Part shown: positions 1 to 6,893 of the stretch, piece by piece
Position numbering within the stretch: the stretch's first letter is position 1
Layout of the letters: each line of letters starts with the position of its first letter
From: Bacillota bacterium
GTDB lineage: Bacteria; Bacillota; Bacilli; Bacillales; Cytobacillaceae
DNA length: 9,836 nucleotides
Direction: 5' to 3'
Assembly (NCBI GenBank): GCA_023389895.1
Contig: JAEWDX010000235.1
Location: forward strand, 1 to 9,836
Notes under the pieces: model-generated
The model's input: only the letters and a program-made list of their open reading frames with translations
What the model was told of the DNA's origin: nothing
Databases searched by the model: none
Made by a program: the position numbers and the translations under genes

Positions 1-106
1 AGCATAAGACGAGCCAGCGAGTAGGTTGTTCTTTCACCTACTTGATGGATTGACTTATGACCTCGAGCCCCTAGCCGTTTACGCTAGACAAAGAAAAGCG
101 GAAGAA
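1..106. repeat. Probable end of a dispersed Bacillaceae intergenic repeat (truncated by window start)
   Basis: This non-coding stretch has nested dyad symmetry: CATAAG (3-8) with CTTATG (54-59) encloses AGTAGGT (20-26) with ACCTACT (36-42, loop 27-35), and a separate CTAGC (71-75)/GCTAG (83-87) stem follows. It contains the strings CCTCGAGCCCCTAG and AAAAGCGGAAG, which I recall as typical of short, high-copy intergenic repeats in many Bacillaceae genomes; the family assignment rests on that recollection, whereas the symmetry is seen directly. Its right edge near position 106 almost touches the dacB Shine-Dalgarno. No convincing sigma-A or sigma-E promoter was seen, so the dacB promoter may lie further left. 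Confidence 0.5.
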
Positions 107-120
107 CGGGGTTTTGTACA

Positions 121-1275
121 ATGAAAAAAAAATGTAAGCTAATGATATTTCCATTCATTTTAGCAATGATAATGACCTTAATTCCAGAGAAAACAGCAGC
201 TTCGATTGCTGTAAGTGCTAAAAGTGCGATCGTGATGGAACAAAGCTCAGGTAGAATCCTATTTGAAAAAGACGCTCATACGCAAAGAAGAATCGCGAGT
301 ATTACAAAAATAATGACGGCAATTTTGGCCATAGAGTCTGGAAAATTAGATGAGATTGTGGAAGTTAGTGAAGCTGCGATTAGAACGGAAGGCTCATCAA
401 GTTATTTGATAGCTGGAGAAAAAATCAAGCTTGAAGATTTGGTATATGCTTTAATGCTCCGTTCTGGGAATGATGCTGCCGTTTCCATTGCAGAAAATGT
501 TGGTGGTAGCCTAGATGGGTTCGTTTACTTAATGAACCAAAAAGCAGAAGAGATTGGGATGACAAATACATATTTTGCAAATCCACATGGATTAGACGAC
601 CATGAAAACCATTTATCAACCGCATATGATATGGCGTTGTTGACTCGCTATGCAATGAAAAATGAGGAATATCGAAAAATTTCTGGCACAGAGGTTCATA
701 AAACACCGCATCCAACCGAAAAGTCGGGTCGCGAGTGGAATAATAAAAATCGCTTATTAGAAATGTATGAATATTGCACAGGAGGTAAAACAGGATATAC
801 GAAGCGAGCAAAACGGACATTGGTAACGACGGCAACAAAGGCTGGGATGGACTTAATTGCAGTCACTTTAGATGCTCAAAGTTCGAGTGACTGGAATGAT
901 CATATTCAAATGTATGAGTCTGCGTATCAATCATACACAATTGTTGAGGTTCTTCCAAAGGGTTCAATAAAGGAAGTGACAAAGAAGTTTTATAAGCAAA
1001 AAGTGTATGTGAAAAGCGGATATTTTTACCCTGTTGGCTCTAAAGAAAAAGACCTTTTTCATATTGAATTTAAAATGATGAAGCCTAAGCAGGAATGGAA
1101 AGAGGATAAAAGCACACCGAATATTGTTGGAAGAGCTATTATCTATCTTGATAATGAAAAATTAGCACAAATCCCGATCTATTTTAAAGCAACGGAGAAA
1201 AAAGCAAAACGGACCTTTTTTAAGCAATTTCGTAATCAATTTACAGCGATAGTTGGTGTGAAAATAGATGGTTAA
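121..1275 (+). CDS. dacB: D-alanyl-D-alanine carboxypeptidase DacB (penicillin-binding protein 5*), sporulation-specific
   Basis: A 384-residue serine D,D-carboxypeptidase (peptidase S11 family) that removes the terminal D-Ala from peptidoglycan stem peptides. In B. subtilis DacB acts in the mother cell and limits cross-linking of the spore cortex. All three penicillin-binding motifs are visible: SxxK as SITK (catalytic Ser60, Lys63), SxN as SGN (Ser115-Asn117), and KTG (223-225). A basic, hydrophobic signal peptide spans about residues 1-27 (KKK start, cleavage likely near TAA/SIA). The PBP5 C-terminal domain follows from about 270 to 360, and the last 20 residues (FFKQF region) could be an amphipathic membrane anchor. 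The length is close to the family norm of about 380. The ATG is preceded by GGGG (108-111) at 9-nt spacing, a modest ribosome site. The gene overlaps spmA by 8 nt, fitting one dacB-spmA-spmB transcript. The location beside spmAB favours DacB over the vegetative paralogue DacA. Confidence 0.95.
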   Translation: MKKKCKLMIFPFILAMIMTLIPEKTAASIAVSAKSAIVMEQSSGRILFEKDAHTQRRIASITKIMTAILAIESGKLDEIVEVSEAAIRTEGSSSYLIAGEKIKLEDLVYALMLRSGNDAAVSIAENVGGSLDGFVYLMNQKAEEIGMTNTYFANPHGLDDHENHLSTAYDMALLTRYAMKNEEYRKISGTEVHKTPHPTEKSGREWNNKNRLLEMYEYCTGGKTGYTKRAKRTLVTTATKAGMDLIAVTLDAQSSSDWNDHIQMYESAYQSYTIVEVLPKGSIKEVTKKFYKQKVYVKSGYFYPVGSKEKDLFHIEFKMMKPKQEWKEDKSTPNIVGRAIIYLDNEKLAQIPIYFKATEKKAKRTFFKQFRNQFTAIVGVKIDG

Positions 1276-1855
1276 TCTAATTTGGGTGTTTTTAACAGTA
1301 ATCGGGATTGTTTTTGCGATGATCAATGGAACGATGAATGAAGTTAATGAGGCAGTTTTTAAAGGGGCAAGTGAGGCAGTTACGTTGTGCATCGGCTTAA
1401 TTAGCATTCTCGTCTTCTGGCTTGGCATGATGAAAATCGCAGAGGATGCCGGCCTATTGAAAAAACTATCTTTTTTATTTAAACCGATTATCAAAAGGCT
1501 TTTTCCAGAGGTGCCAAATGAGCATCCAGCAATGGGCTATATCTTATCAAATATAATCGCTAATATGTTCGGGCTTGGTAATGCGGCAACGCCCCTTGGA
1601 ATTAAGGCAATGGAAGAATTAAAAAATGTGAACGGTGGTAAAAACGAAGCAAGCCGATCAATGATTACATTTCTAGCCATTAACACATCGAGTATTACGT
1701 TAATCCCAACGACAGTGATCGCGATTCGCATGAATTATAGTTCCGTATCTCCTACTGAAATTGTGGGACCAACGTTAATTGCCTCCATTAGTTCAGCGCT
1801 TGGTGCGATCTTAATTGATCGATATTTTCATTATCGAAGAACGAGAAAGGGATGA
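1268..1855 (+). CDS. spmA: Spore maturation protein SpmA
   Basis: A 195-residue multi-span membrane protein of the nucleoside-recognition/Gate domain family. In B. subtilis SpmA and SpmB are needed for full dehydration of the spore core; the molecular substrate is not established. Hydrophobic segments lie at about residues 3-19, 37-54, 85-105 and 160-183. The central GLGNAATPLGIKAMEEL stretch (102-118) and the following TFLAINTSSITLIPTTV stretch (133-149) are the Gate-family signatures. The length matches the family (about 196). The ATG lies inside the end of dacB (8-nt overlap) with only a weak GTTGGTGTG purine-containing site upstream, so translational coupling to dacB is likely. It is followed 6 nt later by spmB, its usual partner. 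Confidence 0.95.
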   Translation: MVNLIWVFLTVIGIVFAMINGTMNEVNEAVFKGASEAVTLCIGLISILVFWLGMMKIAEDAGLLKKLSFLFKPIIKRLFPEVPNEHPAMGYILSNIIANMFGLGNAATPLGIKAMEELKNVNGGKNEASRSMITFLAINTSSITLIPTTVIAIRMNYSSVSPTEIVGPTLIASISSALGAILIDRYFHYRRTRKG

Positions 1856-1861
1856 GGTTAC

Positions 1862-2398
1862 TTGGAAATTGTCTCTCTTATCTCTCTATGGTTTATTCCT
1901 GTTCTCATTGCTTTTATTTTAATATATGGAACGATAAAGAAAGTCCCAACTTATGAGAGTTTTGTTGATGGCGGTAAAGAAGGAATAAAAATTGCTGTTT
2001 CCATTATTCCATTTCTAGTCGGAATGCTCGTTGCCATTTCTGTATTTCGTGCATCGGGTGCGCTTGAATATTTCATGCAGTTTATTAGACCGATTCTTGA
2101 AATGATAGGAGTTCCATCAGAAATTTTCCCATTAGCGATTATTAGACCGATATCAGGAACTGCGGCCCTTGGAATAACAAGTGATCTCATTGCGGTTCAT
2201 GGTCCTGATTCATTCATTGGTCGCCTGGCATCCGTGCTCCAAGGAAGTACGGACACAACCTTTTATGTGCTGACTGTTTATTTTGGAGCGGTAGGAATAA
2301 GGAAAATGGGAGATGCATTGAAGGTTGGCCTCTTAGCGGATTTAGTTGGAATTATTGCGGCAATCGTCGTGGTTACCATTATATTTGGAGCGAAATAA
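1862..2398 (+). CDS. spmB: Spore maturation protein SpmB
   Basis: A 178-residue Gate-family membrane protein, partner of SpmA in spore-core dehydration. Hydrophobic segments lie at about residues 5-24, 43-63 and 155-175. Family signatures visible are RPISGTAALG (95-104) and QGSTDTTFYVLTVYFGAVG (127-145). The conserved N-terminal KVPTYESFVDGGKEG block is also present. The start is TTG, chosen because no ATG/GTG gives the family length and because AAAGGG (1846-1851) sits 10 nt upstream; GAGGT (1854-1858) is closer but too near to be the main site. Only 6 nt separate it from spmA. A hairpin terminator follows immediately, so spmB ends the sporulation operon. Confidence 0.94.
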   Translation: MEIVSLISLWFIPVLIAFILIYGTIKKVPTYESFVDGGKEGIKIAVSIIPFLVGMLVAISVFRASGALEYFMQFIRPILEMIGVPSEIFPLAIIRPISGTAALGITSDLIAVHGPDSFIGRLASVLQGSTDTTFYVLTVYFGAVGIRKMGDALKVGLLADLVGIIAAIVVVTIIFGAK

Positions 2399-2400
2399 AC

Positions 2401-2432
2401 GAGATATCTTTATTGATATCTTTTTTATTTTT
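2401..2432 (+). terminator. Rho-independent terminator after spmB
   Basis: AGATATC (2402-2408) pairs with GATATCT (2415-2421) across the 6-nt loop TTTATT, and the 3' arm runs into TTTTTT and then ATTTTT. The stem is short and AU-rich but the U tract is strong. It begins only 3 nt after the spmB stop, so it probably ends the dacB-spmA-spmB transcript. Confidence 0.75.
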
Positions 2433-2452
2433 CTGATAAAAGCATGCTTACT

Positions 2453-2480
2453 TTGAAAAAACAATAATTTATGTCATAAT
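2453..2480 (+). promoter_or_regulatory. Possible sigma-A promoter for rluB
   Basis: TTGAAA (2453-2458) and CATAAT (2475-2480) are separated by 16 bp, each close to the sigma-A consensus. The site lies downstream of the spmB terminator and upstream of rluB, where a new promoter is expected. It would give a leader of about 100 nt. The assignment is by consensus match only. Confidence 0.5.
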
Positions 2481-2495
2481 TCAAAAGGATGGAAA

Positions 2496-2565
2496 TAGCT
2501 GAAAATTTATTTAGCTTAGACATTCATTGAGCGTCATCATGAATACAAATTTTTAAAGGAAGCTA
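2496..2565 (+). other. Nested inverted repeats in the rluB leader
   Basis: Three successive pairs of arms fold towards one centre: TAGCT (2496-2500) with AGCTA (2561-2565), AAAATTT (2502-2508) with AAATTTT (2547-2553), and ATTCAT (2522-2527) with ATGAAT (2539-2544). Unpaired or bulged bases lie between them. The structure lacks a downstream U tract, so it is not an ordinary terminator. It ends 8 nt before the rluB Shine-Dalgarno (GAGGTG, 2574-2579). I do not recognise a known riboswitch or leader family. Confidence 0.35.
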
Positions 2566-2585
2566 GTTAAGATGAGGTGTAATAG

Positions 2586-3308
2586 ATGGAAAGATTACAA
2601 AAAGTTATTGCCCATGCTGGAGTTGCCTCCCGCAGAAAAGCGGAACAATTGATTTTGGATGGACGAGTAACAGTAAATGGGAAAGTAGTAAAAGAATTAG
2701 GTGTTAAAGTATTGCCATCCGATCGTGTTGAAGTGAACGGTATCCAAGTTGAGCAGGAAAAGCATGTGTATTTTGTGCTTTATAAACCACGAGGTGTCAT
2801 TTCTAGTGTTGCTGATGATAAAGGCAGGAAAGTCGTAACAGATTATGTTAGAAATATTGAACAGCGCATTTATCCTGTTGGCAGATTAGACTTTGATACG
2901 TCAGGAATTATCTTAATGACGAATGATGGCGAGTTTTCTAATCTTCTTATGCATCCGAAAAGCGAAGTGGAAAAAGTGTATATCGCGAAAGTAAAAGGCA
3001 TTCCTACTCGTGAGAAGCTAAAAAGCCTTGAAAGAGGAATTCGATTAGAAGATGGGAAAACAGCTCCAGCGAAAGTAAAGTTGCTTTCTTTAGATAAAAA
3101 GAAACAAACGTCGATTATTGAATTAACGATTCATGAAGGGCGTAATCGTCAAGTGAGAAGAATGTGTGAAGCAATCGGTCACCTTGTTATAAAATTAAAG
3201 CGGGAAAGATATGGATTTTTAACATTACATGGGTTAAATGTTGGAGAAGCTAGAGAATTAACAATTCATGAAGTAAAGCAATTGCGTGTGCTAGCACAGA
3301 AAAAATAA
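2586..3308 (+). CDS. rluB: 23S rRNA pseudouridine synthase RluB (RsuA/RluB/E/F family)
   Basis: A 240-residue cytoplasmic enzyme converting a specific uridine in 23S rRNA (helix 89 region, U2605 in E. coli numbering) to pseudouridine. Residues 1-58 form an S4 RNA-binding domain (LQKVIAHAGVASRRKAEQLI, then GRVTVNGKVV). The catalytic domain starts at YFVLYKPRGVISS (62-74), with the active-site motif GRLDFDTSG (99-107) in which Asp102 is the expected nucleophile. HEGRNRQVRRM (183-193) is the family's C-terminal signature. The start is well supported by GAGGTG (2574-2579) at 6-nt spacing. In B. subtilis the same gene (formerly ypuL) occupies this position before resA. No convincing terminator follows, so some readthrough into resA is possible. 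RluB is preferred to RsuA from the sequence context and the position. Confidence 0.92.
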   Translation: MERLQKVIAHAGVASRRKAEQLILDGRVTVNGKVVKELGVKVLPSDRVEVNGIQVEQEKHVYFVLYKPRGVISSVADDKGRKVVTDYVRNIEQRIYPVGRLDFDTSGIILMTNDGEFSNLLMHPKSEVEKVYIAKVKGIPTREKLKSLERGIRLEDGKTAPAKVKLLSLDKKKQTSIIELTIHEGRNRQVRRMCEAIGHLVIKLKRERYGFLTLHGLNVGEARELTIHEVKQLRVLAQKK

Positions 3309-3362
3309 GTTATTTTAGAATAAAATTCATAGAAAAGTCATACTTCTTTCATATTATAAACA

Positions 3363-3390
3363 TTATCACAATGGTGATAAATGATATAAT
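3363..3390 (+). promoter_or_regulatory. Probable resA operon promoter with overlapping dyad
   Basis: A perfect -10 box TATAAT (3385-3390) is preceded at 16 bp by TTATCA (3363-3368), a 4/6 match to the -35 consensus. The -35 and most of the spacer are occupied by the perfect 7-bp dyad TTATCAC-AATG-GTGATAA (3363-3380), suggesting an operator as well as a promoter. B. subtilis resA is driven from an intergenic promoter in the same place; which regulator reads this dyad cannot be told from sequence. Confidence 0.6.
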
Positions 3391-3405
3391 AACATTTAAA
3401 ATGTT
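3391..3405 (+). promoter_or_regulatory. Perfect palindrome at the predicted resA transcription start
   Basis: AACATTT-A-AAATGTT is a perfect 7+1+7 dyad that begins directly after the -10 box TATAAT. It covers the expected start point of the resA transcript, so it could be a repressor site or an initial RNA hairpin. It is AT-rich, which raises the chance of coincidence. Confidence 0.4.
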
Positions 3406-3485
3406 CAAATTTTCTATTTTTCAATAGTAATTGTTTTGGTTTTTATAGCTAGCTTCAGCTTTTGCGTTAGGGGGATGGGATTGGG

Positions 3486-4010
3486 ATGAAAAAAAAGCGT
3501 TTATTCATAAGGACGATTATTTTGCTCCTTCTCGGTTCAGCTGTTGCCTACACATTGTATGCAAACTTTACGAAAGAAGATGTAAAGAGAGTCGCGGTTG
3601 GGCAAAAAGCGCCGGATTTTGTATTAGTGGATATGAATGGGGAGAAGCATCGTCTTTCTGATTATGAGGGGCAAGGGGTCTTTTTGAATTTTTGGGGTAC
3701 ATATTGTAAGCCTTGTGAAAAAGAAATGCCTTATATGGATAATCAATATAAGGCATTTAAAGATAAAGGTGTACAAACATTAGCTGTGAACGTAAGTGAA
3801 TCTGAGTTAGCGGTGAATAAATTTATTGGCCGGCATAATCTTTCTTTTCCAGTTGTTATCGATAAAGATACTCAAGTTCAAACTGCATATGGAATTGGAG
3901 CTCTTCCAGCGACATTTATGATTGATAAGGAAGGGAAAGTTGTCAAATATCATACAGGTCAGTTAACAGAAGAAATGATAAAAGATCTTATGGAACTAGT
4001 TAAACCATGA
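3486..4010 (+). CDS. resA: Thiol-disulfide oxidoreductase ResA (cytochrome c maturation)
   Basis: A 174-residue membrane-anchored thioredoxin-fold protein that keeps the CxxCH haem-binding cysteines of apocytochrome c reduced on the outer face of the membrane, receiving electrons from CcdA. One N-terminal anchor is visible (basic MKKKR, hydrophobic about 8-27). The AhpC/TSA-thioredoxin-like domain runs from about 36 to 174, with the active site FWGTYCKPCEKEMP (Cys74, Cys77). Glu80, shown in B. subtilis ResA to matter for activity, is present, as is the expected cis-proline (ALPATF, Pro141). The dipeptide between the cysteines is Lys-Pro, whereas I recall Glu-Pro in B. subtilis. The ATG has AGGGGG (3469-3474) 11 nt upstream. 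It is 19 nt upstream of resB in the resABC cluster. Confidence 0.95.
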   Translation: MKKKRLFIRTIILLLLGSAVAYTLYANFTKEDVKRVAVGQKAPDFVLVDMNGEKHRLSDYEGQGVFLNFWGTYCKPCEKEMPYMDNQYKAFKDKGVQTLAVNVSESELAVNKFIGRHNLSFPVVIDKDTQVQTAYGIGALPATFMIDKEGKVVKYHTGQLTEEMIKDLMELVKP

Positions 4011-4029
4011 GGTATAGGGAGTTTATAAA

Positions 4030-5649
4030 ATGAAGGATGTAAAATGTGAATGTGGACATGTAAATCCACATGGAACAATTCTTTGTGAAGCATGTGGGAA
4101 GATTCTAACGGAGCAGGAAAGAGATAAAGCACTTGTTGATATGCGTTATGAAGGAAGTGCAAGACGTTCACAAACGTATAATAAAACAATTATTGATAAA
4201 ATTTGGAACTTCTTTTCTTCCGTAAAAGTTGGAGTATGGCTCATTGTTATAACACTTATTGCTTCTGCTATAGGGACCCTATTTCCTCAAGAAATGTATA
4301 TCCCTCCAGTTATGCAAGCATCTGAATATTATCAGGAGGAGTATGGCTGGCTAGGTAAAGTTTATTATGAACTTGGATTTCATAACTTATATAGCTCATG
4401 GTGGTATTTAATTCTCATTGCATCTATTGGCATTTCACTCGTTATTTGTAGTCTCGACCGGGTTGTGCCGCTTTATCGTGCTTTAAAGGCACAGCGTGTT
4501 ACAAGGCATGAAGGTTTTTTAAAGCGTCAGCGACTTTTCGGTGTTACGAAGCTTGCTAATTTTGATGACTCTCAATTAAAAGAAAAATTACAGGTACAAA
4601 GATACCGTATTCGTGAAGAAAATGGCGATATTCTTGCTGAGAAAGGACGTTTCTCTCGATGGGGACCATATGTTAATCATATTGGTTTAATTATTTTTTT
4701 AATTGGGGGAATGCTTCGCTTTGTTCCGGGAATGTACATTGATAAAGTCTTATGGATTCGTGAGGGAGAAACGAAAGTAATTCCAGATACGAATGGAGAA
4801 TACTATTTAAAAAACAATCAGTTTATCCTAGAAGTTTACGATAAAGAAAAAGATCAAAAAGTATTTAGTGATGCACTTGATAAAACAGGGACTGTTGCAA
4901 AAAACTACCAATCGAATATTACCCTTTTAGAAAAAACACAAGAATCAATCCCTGGGGAAGAACCTGAACTTAGAAAAGTAAAAGATGAGGAAATTCGTGT
5001 TAATGAACCATTAAAATTCGAGCGTTTTGCTATCTATCAGGTTGATTATAAGTTAAATGAATTAAATAAAATGATGTTTGCATTAACGAATAAAAAGACA
5101 AATGAAGCATTTGGTAATTTAACGATTGATTTATACGATCCGCAAGATCGTTACGATCTTGGCAATGGTTATTCTGTCGAAATCGTTAGCTATTTTCCTG
5201 ATTTTGAATTCTCGAAAGACGGGGAACCGGTTACAAAATCGAGAATCCCAGATAATCCAGCATTTGTATTTAAAATGCTTACACCTGATAAACGAGATGG
5301 TGAAATAAGCTTTGTCGCCATTCAGCAAACAATTGAGCCATTTGGGGATAATGAATATAAAATGGCATTTACTGGAGTTGACACAAAAAATGTGTCAGGC
5401 TTAACCGTTCGCAAGGATTTAACATTAGGCATTATTATTTTGGGTGGTATTATTTTTATGATTGGTCTGACACAAGGCTCTTATTGGAATCACCGGCGCA
5501 TTTGGATTCGCCGAGTTGATGGGGAAGTATGGGTGGCAGCTCATACGAATAAAAACTGGCATGGGCTAAAACGAGAAATCGCAAGCATTTTGAAAGACAC
5601 AAGTATAACCGAGCCCATCGATCAAGTACAGAAAGAAACTGTGGAATAA
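4030..5649 (+). CDS. resB: Cytochrome c biogenesis protein ResB (System II haem export/ligation)
   Basis: A 539-residue membrane protein that, with ResC, moves haem across the membrane and attaches it to apocytochrome c (System II, Ccs1/CcsB family). Four hydrophobic segments are visible at about 66-86, 123-143, 215-232 and 464-481. The long segment between the third and fourth (about 233-463) is the extracytoplasmic domain. His217 in YVNHIGL lies at the start of the third span, where a conserved haem-related histidine is expected. The N-terminus holds a compact four-cysteine cluster (Cys6, Cys8, Cys19, Cys22: CxC-N10-CxxC) resembling a zinc ribbon on the cytoplasmic side. The ATG has AGGGAG (4016-4021) at 8-nt spacing. 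The length matches Bacillus ResB (about 540). It is co-transcribed with resA upstream and probably resC downstream. Confidence 0.95.
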   Translation: MKDVKCECGHVNPHGTILCEACGKILTEQERDKALVDMRYEGSARRSQTYNKTIIDKIWNFFSSVKVGVWLIVITLIASAIGTLFPQEMYIPPVMQASEYYQEEYGWLGKVYYELGFHNLYSSWWYLILIASIGISLVICSLDRVVPLYRALKAQRVTRHEGFLKRQRLFGVTKLANFDDSQLKEKLQVQRYRIREENGDILAEKGRFSRWGPYVNHIGLIIFLIGGMLRFVPGMYIDKVLWIREGETKVIPDTNGEYYLKNNQFILEVYDKEKDQKVFSDALDKTGTVAKNYQSNITLLEKTQESIPGEEPELRKVKDEEIRVNEPLKFERFAIYQVDYKLNELNKMMFALTNKKTNEAFGNLTIDLYDPQDRYDLGNGYSVEIVSYFPDFEFSKDGEPVTKSRIPDNPAFVFKMLTPDKRDGEISFVAIQQTIEPFGDNEYKMAFTGVDTKNVSGLTVRKDLTLGIIILGGIIFMIGLTQGSYWNHRRIWIRRVDGEVWVAAHTNKNWHGLKREIASILKDTSITEPIDQVQKETVE

Positions 5650-5656
5650 TCTTAGC

Positions 5657-5681
5657 TTCTTCGGCACGCCTAGCTGAAGAA
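5657..5681 (+). other. Stem-loop in the resB-resC intergenic gap
   Basis: TTCTTC (5657-5662) pairs with GAAGAA (5676-5681); GG (5663-5664) can also pair with CC (5669-5670), leaving a small CACG loop and a 5-nt bulge. There is no U tract after it, so it is unlikely to terminate transcription. It lies in a 57-nt gap, 10 nt before the resC ribosome site. It could affect mRNA processing or stability between the two cistrons. Confidence 0.35.
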
Positions 5682-5706
5682 TGTTAGCGAAAAAGGGGGA
5701 GCATTC

Positions 5707-6891
5707 GTGGTTAGCTTAAGTGGAAATTTATTGTACGCTTCGTTTATTCTTTATTTAATTGCAACCGTCCTTTTTGCTGGGGCAATTAAAGATAAGAGAG
5801 CGAAAGAAAAGGACGGAAATCAAAATAAATGGGGGAAGTTAGCGATTATCGTAACGATAATCGGCTTTATTTCACAACTAGGTTATTTCATTACACGTTG
5901 GATTGCTGCTGGACATGCGCCAGTAAGTAATATGTTCGAATTTACAACATTTTTTGGAATGTCGCTTGTAGGGGCTTTTATTGTCCTTTATTTAATTTAT
6001 AAAACACCAATGCTCGGTGCGTTTACATTGCCCGTTGCCATTTTAATGATCGCTTATGCTAGTATGTTTCCAAAGGAGATTTCACCGTTAATTCCTGCCC
6101 TACAAAGTGACTGGCTACATATTCATGTTACAACTGCAGCTGCTGGTCAAGGAATATTATCGATTAGCTTTGTCGCAGGACTTATTTATCTCGTCAAAGC
6201 AGTTGATCAATCAAAGTTCAGTTTAAAGACCTTTGGCTTAGAAGCGATTATGTTTGGTTTAGTTTGTACCCTTGGTTTCGTTATCATTTCTACTTCATTT
6301 TCATTAATGGACTATAAAGCTGAGTTTAATTGGATAAATAAAAATGATCAGCCAGCAAAACTTGAATATAATCTTCCTGCGATTACAGGCCCACATGAAG
6401 GGGAATTGCTAACGGAAGGCAAATTTAAACCACTTATTGAAGTGCCGGCTATTATTAATGCAAAAAAGTTAAATACGAATATTTGGTCTCTTGCAGTCGG
6501 TACGCTATTATATTTATTATTTAGATTGCTGTTTAGAAAGCGTATCGGCGCTGCATTAAAGCCGTTAGCGAAAAATATTAATCTTGATCTAGTAGATGAG
6601 ATTGGCTATCGTTCTGTTTTAATCGGTTTTCCGGTATTTACCCTCGGTGCTTTAATCTTTGCGATGATATGGGCGCAAATAGCTTGGACGAGATTTTGGG
6701 GCTGGGATCCGAAAGAGGTATGGGCACTCATTACCTTCCTATTCTATGCAGCTTTCTTGCATCTGCGCCTTTCAAAAGGATGGCATGGTGAAAAATCAGC
6801 TTGGCTTGCCGTGATTGGATTTGTTATTATGATGTTTAACCTAGTTGCAGTGAATCTCATTATTGCAGGATTGCATTCCTATGCGGGATAA
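5707..6891 (+). CDS. resC: Cytochrome c biogenesis protein ResC (CcsA-type haem handling protein)
   Basis: A 394-residue polytopic membrane protein, partner of ResB in System II cytochrome c synthesis. It carries the tryptophan-rich haem-binding signature WGWDPKEVWAL (331-341). Histidines at the positions typical of this family are visible in WLHIHV (His138/His140), LHLRL (His352) and LHSYAG (His390). About eight hydrophobic spans can be seen (roughly 8-27, 45-64, 80-98, 103-119, 146-163, 180-198, 260-275, 304-325, with further ones at 338-353 and 364-388). The start is GTG, supported by AAAGGGGGA (5692-5700) at about 6-nt spacing and by a family-typical length near 390. A 57-nt gap separates it from resB. 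A weak stem-loop and a separate resD promoter follow. Confidence 0.95.
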   Translation: MVSLSGNLLYASFILYLIATVLFAGAIKDKRAKEKDGNQNKWGKLAIIVTIIGFISQLGYFITRWIAAGHAPVSNMFEFTTFFGMSLVGAFIVLYLIYKTPMLGAFTLPVAILMIAYASMFPKEISPLIPALQSDWLHIHVTTAAAGQGILSISFVAGLIYLVKAVDQSKFSLKTFGLEAIMFGLVCTLGFVIISTSFSLMDYKAEFNWINKNDQPAKLEYNLPAITGPHEGELLTEGKFKPLIEVPAIINAKKLNTNIWSLAVGTLLYLLFRLLFRKRIGAALKPLAKNINLDLVDEIGYRSVLIGFPVFTLGALIFAMIWAQIAWTRFWGWDPKEVWALITFLFYAAFLHLRLSKGWHGEKSAWLAVIGFVIMMFNLVAVNLIIAGLHSYAG

Positions 6892-6893
6892 AG

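Noticed and set aside
121..210. Lipoprotein signal in DacB because of Cys5
   Set aside because: Cys5 is in the basic N-region, not after a hydrophobic core, and there is no lipobox near the expected cleavage site.
425..838. Antisense open frame of 137 codons inside dacB
   Set aside because: It lies wholly opposite a strongly supported gene, has no ribosome site or recognisable domain, and reads like a low-complexity reverse shadow. The same holds for the other reverse-strand frames opposite spmA, spmB, resA and resB.
2572..2652. Small ORF starting at ATG 2572, out of frame with rluB
   Set aside because: The 26-codon frame overlaps the rluB ribosome site and coding start, and its own site (AAAGGA, 2555-2560) is 11 nt away. 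Nothing supports translation.
3312..3326. ATTTTA/TAAAAT stem after rluB as a terminator
   Set aside because: Six A-U pairs with a 3-nt loop and no U tract would not terminate transcription.
3363..3380. FNR/CRP-type or Rex operator at the resA dyad
   Set aside because: The half-sites read TTATCAC/GTGATAA, the opposite orientation to TGTGA-N6-TCACA, and do not match TTGTGAA-type Rex sites. I leave the regulator unassigned.
5126..5308. Overlapping + strand frame of 60 codons inside resB
   Set aside because: It is out of frame within the conserved ResB extracytoplasmic domain, with no ribosome site and no family resemblance.
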